From assembly GCA_963728195.1 (NCBI GenBank), contig CAVSIX010000007.1, forward strand, positions 186,001 through 250,000: a DNA stretch of 64,000 nucleotides. The letters are read 5' to 3'. The position numbers and the translations under genes are program-made. This DNA comes from Sva-07 sp963728195. Lineage in GTDB: Bacteria; Actinomycetota; Acidimicrobiia; Acidimicrobiales; Ilumatobacteraceae. The notes beneath the pieces are model-generated. The model worked only from the letters and a program-made list of their open reading frames with translations, was not told the origin of the DNA and did not search any database. How positions within the stretch are numbered: the first letter of the stretch is position 1; each line of letters begins with the position of its first letter. This document shows, in pieces, positions 1-12,463 of this stretch.

Positions 1-935
1 TGGAACCCCATTGGATCCTGGCCCTCGAAGTCGTAGCTCTGGTTCCAGTTGAGCTGCGGGAACATCTGCTGGAGATTCCCCGACAGCTGTTGCATCTGCC
101 ACTGCAGATCCATGTCCTGCATCAGCTGGTCGGACAGCTGCTGGAGTTGCGCCCGCTGTTCGGGCGTCATCGAGTTCATCATCGCCTGCATCGCGGCCAT
201 GCGCTTGGCCATCTGTTCGAGCAGTTCCTCGACGTTCTCGGGATCCTCCGGGAAGAAGTCGCCGTACTCCTCCATGAACTGCTCGAAGCCGGGATCCTCG
301 CCGCGCTGGTGCTTCTCGAGCATCTCGTTGAGCGCCGCCATCATGTCCTTCATGCGCGCCATGTCCTCGGGGGTCATGTTCTGCATCGCACCCGACATCT
401 GGTCGACCATCTGCTGCATCAGCTGCTCGCGCAGCTGGTCCATCAGCTGATCGAAACGCTGCTTGGCCTCCTTCGACTCGAAGTTGTACGAATCGAGCTC
501 GCGCACCTTGCCGGCGAGGTCGTCGGGCATCAGGTCGAGGCGCATGTTGCGTTCGTCGGCCGCTGCGCGGGCGTTCTCGGCGCGCCGCTCGTCACCGGAG
601 TTCTCGGCGTCGCGCCGGGCGTTGTCGATGGCGTGGCGTTCCTCGTCGATGATGTCGTCGAGCTGCGCCTTGATCTCGTCGTACACGCCACCGAGGTCGG
701 AGTTCTCCAACCGCTTCTGGCGTTCGGCGCGGAGCTGCTCGAGCAGTTCACGCAACCCCTGCAGCTGCTCGCCGTTTCGGTCGCGCAGTCCCTCCTGCAT
801 CATCCGGCGCAACGCTGCGTTGACATCGCCGTGGTAGAGCAGCTCGTCGGTGAGCTCGTCGAACGCCGCGTCGGCGTCGAACTCGAATCCGGTCTGGGTA
901 CCGTCCCAGCGCGAGTACTCGAATCGCTTCGCCAT
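1..935 (-). CDS. VWA domain-type protein, N-terminal part (runs off the left edge)
   Basis: About 311 codons are visible from the ATG at 933-935; the gene continues past base 1, so the von Willebrand A domain expected at the C-terminus is not seen. The visible part is strongly helical, acidic and rich in Gln, Met and Glu, with long heptad-like stretches around residues 60-130 and 160-290. Such an N-terminal region is typical of the VWA partner of AAA+ chelatase-like ATPases in actinobacteria (the Rv0959-type protein). The AAA+ partner is encoded on the same strand at 2535-3965, but two opposing genes lie between them. Family knowledge suggests a chelatase- or MoxR-like chaperone pair acting on protein or metal cofactor assembly. 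The substrate is unknown. The family call rests on helical character and neighbourhood, not on a visible MIDAS motif. Confidence 0.6.
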   Translation of the reverse strand, partial: MAKRFEYSRWDGTQTGFEFDADAAFDELTDELLYHGDVNAALRRMMQEGLRDRNGEQLQGLRELLEQLRAERQKRLENSDLGGVYDEIKAQLDDIIDEERHAIDNARRDAENSGDERRAENARAAADERNMRLDLMPDDLAGKVRELDSYNFESKEAKQRFDQLMDQLREQLMQQMVDQMSGAMQNMTPEDMARMKDMMAALNEMLEKHQRGEDPGFEQFMEEYGDFFPEDPENVEELLEQMAKRMAAMQAMMNSMTPEQRAQLQQLSDQLMQDMDLQWQMQQLSGNLQQMFPQLNWNQSYDFEGQDPMGF

Positions 936-994
936 GACTGGAACTTAACGGTTCCTCCCTCGCTTCGCAGGTCGGAGCCCGTAACATCGATGCC

Positions 995-1540
995 ATGCGT
1001 GTCCCCCGCACGTTCGTGTTCGTCGACCTGTCCGGCTTCACGAACTACACCGCAGCATTCGGCGACGACGCCGCCGGCCGCGTGCTCAGCACGTTCCGGG
1101 GCATCGTTCGCACGGTTGCGTCCGAGCGGGGCGTGCGCATCGCGAAGTGGCTCGGCGACGGCTGCATGGTCGTCGCCGTCGACCAGCGCGACGCCATCGA
1201 GTTCGTCCTCGACCTCGAACAACGCGCCACCGACGTGTGCGCACCGCTCACGATCCGCGCCGGGTTGGCCACCGGCCACGCCCTGCTCTTCGAGGGCGAC
1301 GACTACATCGGATCCGCGGTCAACATGGCAGCTCGACTCTGCGACTACGCACGCGGCGTCCAGGTGCTCATGCCGACCATGCAGCTCGAACGCCTGCCCG
1401 AAGGCGTCGCGGCCGAGCCCTACGGCGAGGTCGAGCTGCGCGGGTTCCCCGGACCGATCGAGGTGGTGAGCCTGTCGGGCACCCCGCAGTCGGCGGGTCT
1501 CGATGCGTCCGAGCTGTGGACGCGCACACCATTCATCTGA
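995..1540 (+). CDS. Adenylate/guanylate cyclase catalytic domain protein (class III)
   Basis: A 181-residue single-domain class III nucleotidyl cyclase. The metal-binding aspartates are visible in VFVDLSGFT (Asp11) and in KWLGDG (Asp55), and the transition-state Asn and Arg are in SAVNMAARL (Asn110, Arg114), so all core catalytic residues seem present. It has no membrane segment and no extra sensor domain, so it is probably a soluble enzyme that dimerises to form the active site. Actinobacteria often carry many such stand-alone cyclases that make cAMP. It starts 59 bases from the divergent VWA gene, and the next plus-strand gene begins 34 bases after its stop, so those two plus-strand genes may be co-transcribed. 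Whether it uses ATP or GTP cannot be read from the sequence with confidence. Confidence 0.8.
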   Translation: MRVPRTFVFVDLSGFTNYTAAFGDDAAGRVLSTFRGIVRTVASERGVRIAKWLGDGCMVVAVDQRDAIEFVLDLEQRATDVCAPLTIRAGLATGHALLFEGDDYIGSAVNMAARLCDYARGVQVLMPTMQLERLPEGVAAEPYGEVELRGFPGPIEVVSLSGTPQSAGLDASELWTRTPFI

Positions 1541-1574
1541 CGAGACGACGAGTCGTCGTCCACACCCACGACCC

Positions 1575-2468
1575 ATGACCTTCCGCCGGGGCGCTTCGCT
1601 CACCACCGCTGCCACTCTCGGCCACGCCGACTCTGCCGACCTCGGCCCGAGCGCCGGCAACGGCTTTCGCACCCGGTGGCCCGACGACCTCGCTGCGCTC
1701 CAGGAGCTGGGGATCACCGACGTGCGCATCGCGCTCGATTGGGCGCGTCTGCAGCCCAAGCCCGGGACGCTCGACGACGACTGGGCAGAGCGATTCGAGC
1801 AGATCCTGCAGGCTGCCGAAGCGATCGGCATGCGGTCGTGGGCCTGCCTCCACGAGGTCGCCGTCCCGCGCTGGTTCGACAACGACGGCGGGTTCGACGA
1901 CGACGAGAATTTCACGACGTGGTGGCCGCGGTGGGTCGAACGGGCGGCCGATCGATTCGGCGACCTGGTCGGAGGCTGGATCCCGTTCGCCTGCATCCCC
2001 GCCGGTGCGCCCGAACAGCCCTGGGCCGACACGTGGGGCATCCTCGCCGGTGAGGCACCCGTCGTCGCTGCGGTCGACCTCCGCGGACAACCGGCCACGC
2101 TGCAGCGCTACGTGAGTGCGATGGACCGGCTCGGCGCCGTGCTCGACGGCGACTGGGCCGACGACGATCACGTCGATGCCGGCCGGCTCGCAGCCGCGGT
2201 CGACCGTTGGGGTGGAGAGTTGCGCGAGGCGGCCGACGCGGTCGACTCCACGCTGGTCGTCGCCGGCAGCGCCGGGCATCACGACGCCGACGTCGCCGGT
2301 GACATCGTCGCTGCGCTGCGTTCGACGCTGGATGACGCCTGCGCCGACGGCGTCCCGATCGAGGTTGCCTTCATCGAACCGGCGATCGCGGGCCCCGACT
2401 CGCTTCCGGGCCTGCTCGACACCAACCGGGCACCGACGCCGTCGAGCGCCGCCTTCCTCGACGACTGA
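1575..2468 (+). CDS. Glycoside hydrolase family 1-like TIM-barrel protein, probably catalytically degenerate
   Basis: A 297-residue protein, short against the usual 430-480 residues of GH1 beta-glucosidases. The N-terminal half follows the GH1 barrel: a region like the GH1 signature around VRIALDWARLQP, then CLHEVAVPRWFDNDGGF corresponding to the beta-strand 3 region where GH1 enzymes have a conserved His and Trp. At the position of the usual NEP acid/base motif the sequence reads GGWIPFACIPAG, so the catalytic Glu is missing. The C-terminal third does not show a clear TENG nucleophile motif; an IEVAFIEPAI segment is the only candidate. I infer a non-hydrolytic or altered barrel protein. The ATG at 1575 is chosen because upstream in-frame starts overlap the preceding cyclase gene. 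It converges on the chelatase-like gene. Confidence 0.6.
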   Translation: MTFRRGASLTTAATLGHADSADLGPSAGNGFRTRWPDDLAALQELGITDVRIALDWARLQPKPGTLDDDWAERFEQILQAAEAIGMRSWACLHEVAVPRWFDNDGGFDDDENFTTWWPRWVERAADRFGDLVGGWIPFACIPAGAPEQPWADTWGILAGEAPVVAAVDLRGQPATLQRYVSAMDRLGAVLDGDWADDDHVDAGRLAAAVDRWGGELREAADAVDSTLVVAGSAGHHDADVAGDIVAALRSTLDDACADGVPIEVAFIEPAIAGPDSLPGLLDTNRAPTPSSAAFLDD

Positions 2469-2534
2469 TCCGCCGACCGCTGGTCCACGCAGCGTCAGGA
2501 GACGAGCCCTGCGCGTCAGGACGTCGCCGGGACG

Positions 2535-3965
2535 TCAGGTGCGACCGCGATAGGTGGCGCTCGGGCCGGCAGCGTCCTTGTTCAGCCGCTTGCTGAGGTG
2601 CAGGCCCTCGAGCACGAACTCGACGGCTGCGCCCACTGCGGCGGGCGACTCGTCGCCACCGGTCAGCACCGCCACCGGCGCCCGCAGCGCCTCGACGTCC
2701 TCGACGAGACGAGCGAGTTGCTCGCTGGTGACCCCCTCGCCGGTGTGTGCGACCGCGCCGCCCTCGAAGGCGTCGACGACGGCACGGGTCTGTTCGGGTG
2801 GCACGGTGTCCTTGAAGACGGTGAGCACGGCGCCCCTGATCAGGTTCTCCATGATCGCGCCTTCACGACCGTCCTCGATCGACTCGATCTCGATCTTGCC
2901 CATCGAGCTCGCGGCGAGCGCATCGAGATCGTCGACGCGCGCCACGATGTGGCGTTCGCCCGCACGCAGGCCGCGACGCAGTGCGTTGGCCGCGAGTGCC
3001 TCGTAGTTGGCGACGCTCAGGCGCACGCTGACGCCTGAGCGCTGATTGACGTGGTTGCTCGAGCGGGCGAGATGGCTGAACGTGGCCACGACGTCGGCGA
3101 GGTACTCCGGCACCTCGACGCTGACGCGTCCCTCGGCGGTGGTGATGTCGAGGGCGACGGCCTCCTGGCGCATGATCGCCACTTCGGTGTGGACCTCGAG
3201 CGGATAGTGGGTGCGGATCTGGCTGCCGAACCGGTCCTTGAGCGGCGTGATGATGCGTCCACGGTTCGTGTAGTCCTCCGGGTTCGCCGACGCCAACAGC
3301 ATCACGTCGAGCGGCAGGCGGATCTTGTAGCCACGGATCTGGATGTCGCGCTCCTCGAGCACGTTGAGCATGCCGACCTGGATGCGCTCGGCGAGGTCGG
3401 GCAACTCGTTGATCGCGAAGATGCCCCGATTGGTCCTGGGGACCAGGCCGTAGTGGAGCGTCAGCTCGTCGGACAGGTACCGGCCCTCGGCCACCTTGAT
3501 CGGGTCGACCTCGCCGATCAGGTCGGCGATCGACGTGTCGGGGGTGGCGAGCTTCTCGCCGAACCGTTCACTGCGGTGCACCCAGTGGATCGGCGTGTCG
3601 TCGCCCAGTTCGGCGACGAGGTCGCGCGCGTGCTTCGACACCGGGTCGTACGGGTCGTCGTTGATCTCGCTGCCGGCGACGATCGGCATCCACTCGTCGA
3701 GCAGCCCGGTCAGTGATCGGATCATGCGGGTCTTGGCCTGCCCGCGCTCGCCGAGGAAGATGACATCGTGGCCCGCGAGCAGCGCGTTCTCGAGCTGCGG
3801 CATCACCGTGTCCTCGTAGCCGGACACCCCCTCGAAGAGCGGCTCGCCTGCGGCCACTTTCTCGATCGCGTGCTCGCGCACTTCCTGCTTCACGGGGCGC
3901 GACACCCATCCGGATGTTCGCAGCTCCCCCAACGTCGTCGCCTGCGGTCGGTCCGTGTCAGCCAT
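2535..3965 (-). CDS. Magnesium chelatase-like AAA+ ATPase
   Basis: A 476-residue AAA+ protein of the ChlI/MoxR branch. The Walker A-type loop is LGERGQAKT (residues 71-79), an unusual GQAKT variant of GxGKT/S. Walker B is GIFAINELPD (about 181-190), followed by the insertion helix LAERIQVGMLNVLEE and the sensor 1 region LLASANPEDYTNRG typical of the family. These proteins form hexameric rings that work with a VWA partner; the VWA gene lies 1.6 kb downstream on the same strand. Actinobacterial members are not in a chlorophyll pathway, and no bacteriochlorophyll genes are nearby, so a protein or cofactor remodelling role is more likely than Mg insertion. The ATG at 3963-3965 gives a conserved-looking N-terminus. 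Confidence 0.85.
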   Translation of the reverse strand: MADTDRPQATTLGELRTSGWVSRPVKQEVREHAIEKVAAGEPLFEGVSGYEDTVMPQLENALLAGHDVIFLGERGQAKTRMIRSLTGLLDEWMPIVAGSEINDDPYDPVSKHARDLVAELGDDTPIHWVHRSERFGEKLATPDTSIADLIGEVDPIKVAEGRYLSDELTLHYGLVPRTNRGIFAINELPDLAERIQVGMLNVLEERDIQIRGYKIRLPLDVMLLASANPEDYTNRGRIITPLKDRFGSQIRTHYPLEVHTEVAIMRQEAVALDITTAEGRVSVEVPEYLADVVATFSHLARSSNHVNQRSGVSVRLSVANYEALAANALRRGLRAGERHIVARVDDLDALAASSMGKIEIESIEDGREGAIMENLIRGAVLTVFKDTVPPEQTRAVVDAFEGGAVAHTGEGVTSEQLARLVEDVEALRAPVAVLTGGDESPAAVGAAVEFVLEGLHLSKRLNKDAAGPSATYRGRT

Positions 3966-4083
3966 GGTTCGAACCTACCCCGACCGGAGCGAGGCTGAGC
4001 ATGCGAGCTCACGACTCCCGAGCGACGTCGGGAGGGCGCAGCCGCCACCGACGGACCTCGACCACGCAGCGTACGCTCGACTC

Positions 4084-6210
4084 ATGCAACTGTCCGGCGC
4101 CTGGTTGGCGGCCGAAGCCGACGACGACGTACGGCGCAACGGCATCGGACTCGACTCCGACGACTCGGGATGGTCTCGCATCTCCGTGCCGGGGCACTGG
4201 CAGGATCACGACGAATTCGCCACCAGCGACGGCCCGATCATGTACCGCCACGCGTTCACGGTGGCGCCGCCGGCCGAGGGGCGGCGTCGATGGATCACAC
4301 TCGACGGGATCTTCTACCAGGCGGACGTCTGGCTCGACGGCGCCTACCTCGGCGACCCCGAGGGCTACTTCTTCAGTCACAGCTTCGACGTCACATCGTT
4401 GTCCGGGTTCGGTGACGATCACGTCCTGGCAGTCGAGGTCACCTGCTCGCCGCAGCCCGGGACATCGGGACGCCGCAACATCACCGGCGTGTTCCAGCCG
4501 CCCGCGGGCGTCGGTCCCGCCCGCAACCCCGGCGGACTCTGGCGGCCGGTCTTCCTCTACGACACCGGCCCGGTGCACATCGGCCGGCTGCGCGTGCTGT
4601 GCCGCGACGCGGACGCCCGCCGGGCTCATCTGCGGATCGCCACCCGGATCGACAGCGACCGGTTCACCCCGGTGACGATGCGCACGCTCGTCGACGGCGC
4701 ACCGGTCGACGAGCAACACCAGACGATCGCTGCGGGTCAGAACGACTTCGAGTGGACGATCGACATCAGCGATCCGCGCCTGTGGTGGCCCCGGGCGATC
4801 GGCGAGCAACCACTGATCGAGGTCGCCGTCGAGGTGGTGGTCGACGGCGAGGTGAGCGACCGCCGGCAGCGACGCACCGGGCTTCGCCAAGTCGTGTGGG
4901 ACGACTGGGTCTGCTCGGTCAACGGCGAACGCCTCTTCCTCAAGGGAGCGAACCTGCTGCCCACCTCGGCCGGACCGGCCAATGCCACCAGCGAGATGAT
5001 CAGGGCCGATCTGGGTGCCGCTGTCGAGCTGGGACTCGATGCCGTGCGGGTGCACGGCCACATCGCCGACCGGGCGCTGTACGAAGCGGCCGACGAATCG
5101 GGCATCCTGCTCCTGCAGGACTTCCCGCTCCAGTGGGGCCACGCCCGCTCGGTGCGCCAGCAGGCGGTCGAACAGGCGAGGGCCGCCGTCGATTCACTCG
5201 GCCACCATCCATCGATCGCGATGTGGACGGCACACGACGACCCGTCGGCGACCGATGCCGCAGTCACCACATCGGGCTGGCGGGGCACGGCCAGGACCTT
5301 GGCGGCCGAGCAGCTCCCCTCGTGGAACAAGTCCGTGCTCGACCGGTGGGTCAAGCGCTCCTTCGAGCGCAACGATCCGACCCGGCAGGTCATCGCCCAC
5401 TCCGGTGTCGTCCCCCATCTGCCGCAGCTCGACGGCACCGACAGCCACCTGTGGTTCGGTTGGCGCCACGGCGAAGCGGAAGACCTCGCCGACTTCGCCG
5501 CCCGCCTGCCGCGGATGGTGCGGTTCGTCAGCGAGTTCGGGTCTGATTCCCCACCCATCGACGCATCGTTCATCGATGAGCAACTCGCCGCCTACGAGTG
5601 GCCGAGTCTCGACTGGGACCAGGTCCAAGCCGACACCGGTTACCAACGCGCCGTCACGGAACGCAACTTCCCGCCGACCGAGTTCGACGGCTACGCCGAG
5701 TGGCGCGACACGTTGCAGTACTACCAGGCACACGTCCTCAAGGTGCAGATCGAGACGCTGCGGCGGCTCAAGTACCGCCCGACCGGCGGCTTCTGTTTCT
5801 CGTCGCTGAACGATCCCGCTCCGACGATCTCCTCGAGCATCCTCGACCACCAACGGCGTCGGAAGGCGGCGTACGCAGCGGTGGCTGCGGCATGTGCCCC
5901 GGTGATCGTCGTCGCCGACCCGTTACCCGACGACGTGGGCCCGGGAGATCGGATCGACGTCGACGTGCACGTGGTGAGCGACCTGCGCACTCCCCTCGAC
6001 TTCGCGGTGGTCGACGCCGTGGCGTCGTGGCGAGGCGGCGAGCAGCGCTGGAGATTCGGCGGACCGATCGCGGCCGACGACGTCGCCATGGTCGGCCGCC
6101 TGCGCCTCGACGTCCCCGACGCCCCGGGTCCGGTCACCCTCGATCTCCACCTCGCCGCCGGCGAGATCACCAGCCACAACCACTACGCCACGACGATCAC
6201 CCCGGCATAG
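4084..6210 (+). CDS. Glycoside hydrolase family 2-type enzyme (beta-mannosidase/exo-glucosaminidase-like)
   Basis: A 708-residue protein with the GH2 order: N-terminal jelly-roll sugar-binding domain (residues about 1-200, with ISVPGHWQDHDEF and an arginine-rich substrate strand), immunoglobulin-like domain (about 200-300), TIM barrel (about 300-590) and a C-terminal beta domain. The barrel shows AVRVHGHIADRALYEAADE and a putative nucleophile in RFVSEFG (Glu484). The acid/base site after HHPSIAMW reads TAHDD, so Asp386 stands where most GH2 enzymes have Glu in an NE motif. Exo-beta-D-glucosaminidases of GH2 also use Asp there, so the enzyme may be active but not a classical beta-galactosidase or mannosidase. 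I placed the start at the ATG at 4084 because upstream starts overlap the divergent gene. No signal peptide is seen, so it is probably cytoplasmic. Confidence 0.75.
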   Translation: MQLSGAWLAAEADDDVRRNGIGLDSDDSGWSRISVPGHWQDHDEFATSDGPIMYRHAFTVAPPAEGRRRWITLDGIFYQADVWLDGAYLGDPEGYFFSHSFDVTSLSGFGDDHVLAVEVTCSPQPGTSGRRNITGVFQPPAGVGPARNPGGLWRPVFLYDTGPVHIGRLRVLCRDADARRAHLRIATRIDSDRFTPVTMRTLVDGAPVDEQHQTIAAGQNDFEWTIDISDPRLWWPRAIGEQPLIEVAVEVVVDGEVSDRRQRRTGLRQVVWDDWVCSVNGERLFLKGANLLPTSAGPANATSEMIRADLGAAVELGLDAVRVHGHIADRALYEAADESGILLLQDFPLQWGHARSVRQQAVEQARAAVDSLGHHPSIAMWTAHDDPSATDAAVTTSGWRGTARTLAAEQLPSWNKSVLDRWVKRSFERNDPTRQVIAHSGVVPHLPQLDGTDSHLWFGWRHGEAEDLADFAARLPRMVRFVSEFGSDSPPIDASFIDEQLAAYEWPSLDWDQVQADTGYQRAVTERNFPPTEFDGYAEWRDTLQYYQAHVLKVQIETLRRLKYRPTGGFCFSSLNDPAPTISSSILDHQRRRKAAYAAVAAACAPVIVVADPLPDDVGPGDRIDVDVHVVSDLRTPLDFAVVDAVASWRGGEQRWRFGGPIAADDVAMVGRLRLDVPDAPGPVTLDLHLAAGEITSHNHYATTITPA

Positions 6211-6232
6211 CTGCTCCCCCCATCGCGCTGCG

Positions 6233-6268
6233 ATGAGCCAAACGCCGGTATCCGGTCCGTTCGCTCAT
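6233..6268 (+). repeat. 36-bp imperfect palindrome, ATGAGC...GCTCAT family, copy 1
   Basis: The element starts ATGAGC and ends GCTCAT, with a CGCCGGTATCCGG core. The ends form a 6-bp stem and further pairs follow inside. Four more copies are at 45459, 45520, 54524 and 54585. This copy has an extra change (GGTCCG instead of GGTCGG). It sits 23 bases after the stop of the GH2-like gene, in the gap where that gene converges on sdhB. Confidence 0.85.
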
Positions 6269-6333
6269 TGCAGAAGGTGGAACCCGTCGGGCGGCGCAGG
6301 CCCGAGGAGCGAGCCGGTCGAAGGGCGGTGGGA

Positions 6334-6422
6334 ACAGCGAACGGGTGGCGCCGGCGGTCGGCCGAGGACCGTCCGCAGGACGCAGCCTCGGACGACTGCC
6401 GGCGACAGGACCCGTGAGCGGT
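6334..6422 (+). repeat. About 89-bp hairpin repeat with conserved ends, copy 1
   Basis: The left end ACAGCGAACGGGTGGC (16 bases) and the right end GACAGGACCCGTGAGCGGT (19 bases) recur exactly, in reverse orientation, at 12292-12377. The interior differs between copies but forms a hairpin in both; here GCCGGCGGTCG pairs with CGACTGCCGGC with one mismatch. The copy lies just downstream of the sdhB stop, between convergent genes, so it may act as a terminator. Confidence 0.7.
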
Positions 6423-6432
6423 ACGAGCGCGC

Positions 6433-7199
6433 CTATCGAGCGAGCGACCGACGATTTTTGAACTTCGACTTGAAGTAGTCGGCGTTCATCGTGGCGATGT
6501 TGTCGATCGAGATCTCCTTCGGGCACGCCGCTTCGCACTCGCCGTGGTTCGTGCACGATCCGAAGTATTCCTCCATCGTCTCGACCATCGCCTCGGCGCG
6601 CTTGTATCGCTCGGCCTGGCCCTGCGGCAACAGGTTGAGATGGCTGACCTTCGCCGCCGTGAACAGGTTGGCGGCGCCGTTCGGGCATGCCGCCACGCAC
6701 GCTCCGCAGCCGATGCAGGCCGCAGCGTCCATCGCAGCATCGGACACCGGCTTGGGGATCGGGATGAGGTTGGCGTCGGGGGCACCACCGGTCGGAGCGG
6801 TGATGTAGCCGCCGGATTCGATGATGCGGTCGAACGCCGCCCGATCGACCATCAGGTCCTTGATGATCGGGAACGCCGATGCCCGGAACGGCTCGATGAC
6901 GATCTCGTCGCCGCTCTCGAACACGCGCATGTGCACCTGGCAGGTGGCGGTGCCCTTCTGTGGCCCGTGGGCCCGGCCGTCGATCATCAGCGAGCAGGTC
7001 CCGCAGATGCCCTCGCGACAGTCGTGGTCGAAGACGATCGCCTCCTTGCCCTCCTCGATCAGCCGCTCGTTCAGGATGTCGAGCAACTCGAGGAACGACG
7101 CCTCGTCGCTGATCTCGGGGATCTGGTGCGTCTCGAATCGGCCCTGCGCATCCGGGCCGTCCTGGCGCCAGATCTTGAGGGTGAGGTTGGTCAGTGTGC

Positions 7200-7203
<4 letters not shown>
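6433..7203 (-). CDS. sdhB: Succinate dehydrogenase iron-sulfur subunit
   Basis: A 256-residue subunit that carries electrons from the flavoprotein to the membrane cytochrome b in complex II. The [2Fe-2S] cluster ligands are in CREGICGTC (Cys62, 67, 70) and Cys88. The [4Fe-4S] motif is CIGCGACVAACP (Cys163, 166, 169, 173) and the third-cluster motif is CTNHGECEAACP (Cys217, 223, 227). The start is the GTG at 7201-7203, which overlaps the sdhA stop as GTGA, so the two are translationally coupled. It is the last gene of an sdhC-sdhA-sdhB operon. Two repeat elements lie beyond its stop. Function in the TCA cycle is secure from the complete set of cluster ligands. Confidence 0.96.
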
Positions 7204-9118
<1,915 letters not shown>

Positions 9119-9122
<4 letters not shown>

Positions 9123-9925
9123 TCGGCGACCTCCTGGGTGACGGCGTCGGGGTCGTAGTCGATCACGCCCGCGAGTACGGCGACCGGGATCGACACGTTG
9201 CCGACGACGATGATCGTCGCCAACGCCGTCGCCAGGTACCGACGCCACTTGTTGAAGCGGGGGTTGCTCCACCCCAACGACTGGAACAGCGACCACGTGC
9301 CGTGGAACAGGTGGATACCGAGTGCGATGTTGGCGACGATGTAGATGATCGCCACGGGGATCCGCGACAGCGATGCATCGAGGTTGCGGTAGGCCGCGCC
9401 GCGCACGAAGTCCGGGTTCGCCCAGCCCCACGTGAGATCGGCGAGGTGCCACACGATGAACAGGCCGACGATGATCCCCGTCCAGCGCATCGTGCGACTG
9501 GCGAAGTTGGCGATCTGGTAGTCACGCGCCGACTGGTACTTGACCGAGCGGGCCCGGCGGTTCTGCACGCTCAGCGCATATGCCGCATGGATGTGCAGGA
9601 CGACGGCAGCGATCAGCACGAGGCGCAGTGCCCACAGCACGTACGTGCGCGGCATGATCGGCACGAGCAGCTCGCGGAGGAACTCGCCGTAGACGTCGAT
9701 GTCGTAGAAGCGCTCGTCGCCTTCGGAGATGACGCCGAGATACGCCTTGAGGTTGCCCACCATGTGGACGAACACGAAGCCGATCCCGATGATGCCGGTG
9801 ATCGCCATCACGTACTTCTTGCCGACCGCCGTGGAGTAGAAGTCGACGACGAACGGCTTCTTCTTCTTCGAGGGCGGCTTGACTGCGGTGCCCGACACGG
9901 GCCCGCGGTTCAACGTTTGTGCCAT
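9119..9925 (-). CDS. sdhC: Succinate dehydrogenase cytochrome b subunit (b558-type)
   Basis: A 268-residue membrane anchor with five predicted transmembrane helices, starting with KKYVMAITGIIGIGFVFVHM. Conserved heme-ligand histidines are visible in VHMVGNLKAY, IHAAYAL, VWHLADLTW and GIHLFHGTW. This single large subunit replaces the separate SdhC and SdhD proteins of proteobacteria, matching the di-heme type B family that uses menaquinone in Gram-positive bacteria. It is the first gene of the sdhCAB operon, and the ATG at 9923-9925 is preceded by a 247-base divergent promoter region shared with hppA. A short basic run (PPSKKKKPF) near the N-terminus precedes the first helix. Confidence 0.93.
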
Positions 9926-10060
9926 TGCCGCGACGCTACTCGGCCGCCGTGGGCGCCGACCCAATTGTCCGCCGTGTTCGTCCTGTCGCCGACGCCACAC
10001 CGCGCCACCACACGATCCCGCCCTCCACCCCTCCCCGATCGGGGGCCGGCGTGGTGGTGC

Positions 10061-10089
10061 TTGGATTCCGTTCGGTTGGGATCTAGCCT
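10061..10089 (+). promoter_or_regulatory. Possible promoter of hppA
   Basis: TTGGAT (10061-10066), a 17-base spacer and TAGCCT (10084-10089) fit a weak housekeeping-type promoter. It would give a leader of about 75 bases before the GTG of hppA. This is the only such pair I noticed in the sdhC-hppA divergent region. It is a pattern match only. Confidence 0.3.
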
Positions 10090-10172
10090 GCGCCGCCGAC
10101 CATCATGGTCCGGTCCCTCGGATCCGTCCGAGCAGGATCACTCTCGTACCGCCCTCAGGAGGCAAGAAGCCC

Positions 10173-12284
<2,112 letters not shown>

Positions 12285-12291
12285 TCTCCGC

Positions 12292-12377
12292 ACCGCTCAC
12301 GGGTCCTGTCACGGGTGGTGGTGGGGCGTGCGGCCTTCGGCCGGTCCCCACCACCACCCGTGCCACCCGTTCGCTGT
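12292..12377 (-). repeat. About 86-bp hairpin repeat with conserved ends, copy 2
   Basis: Read on the minus strand, it starts with the same 16 bases and ends with the same 19 bases as the copy at 6334-6422. The interior differs and contains a perfect 17-bp inverted repeat. It lies between the convergent hppA and DUF3097 genes. Confidence 0.7.
12310..12362. terminator. Strong hairpin after hppA, probable bidirectional terminator
   Basis: CACGGGTGGTGGTGGGG (12310-12326) is perfectly complementary to the inverted arm at 12346-12362, with a 19-base loop that contains a small CGGCC/GGCCG stem. There is no U-tract. It begins 26 bases after the hppA stop and is the core of the dispersed repeat copy at 12292-12377. 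The position between convergent genes supports a terminator role. Confidence 0.6.
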
Positions 12378-12463
12378 CGACGCGCGCCACCTGCGGCGCT
12401 GACCAACTGCAGGCTTCCTCACTGAGTGCGCTCTGCGAGTGATCGAACGCCGGAGGCGTTCGA

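Noticed and set aside
90..1469. Long plus-strand open frame opposite the VWA gene
   Set aside because: It is rich in Leu/His/Arg in the way high-GC antisense frames are, it overlaps two better genes, and it has no recognisable domain.
800..2098. Long minus-strand open frame across the cyclase and GH1-like genes
   Set aside because: Both plus-strand genes have family motifs and this frame has none. It is a shadow of high-GC coding.
2493..2539. Three direct CGTCAGG repeats spaced about 20 bases
   Set aside because: The third copy is within the end of the chelatase-like gene and a 7-base repeat is weak evidence for a site.
10033..10044. CCCCGATCGGGG perfect 12-bp palindrome in the sdhC-hppA gap
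   Set aside because: Short, GC-rich palindromes are expected at this base composition, and I see no second copy to support an operator.
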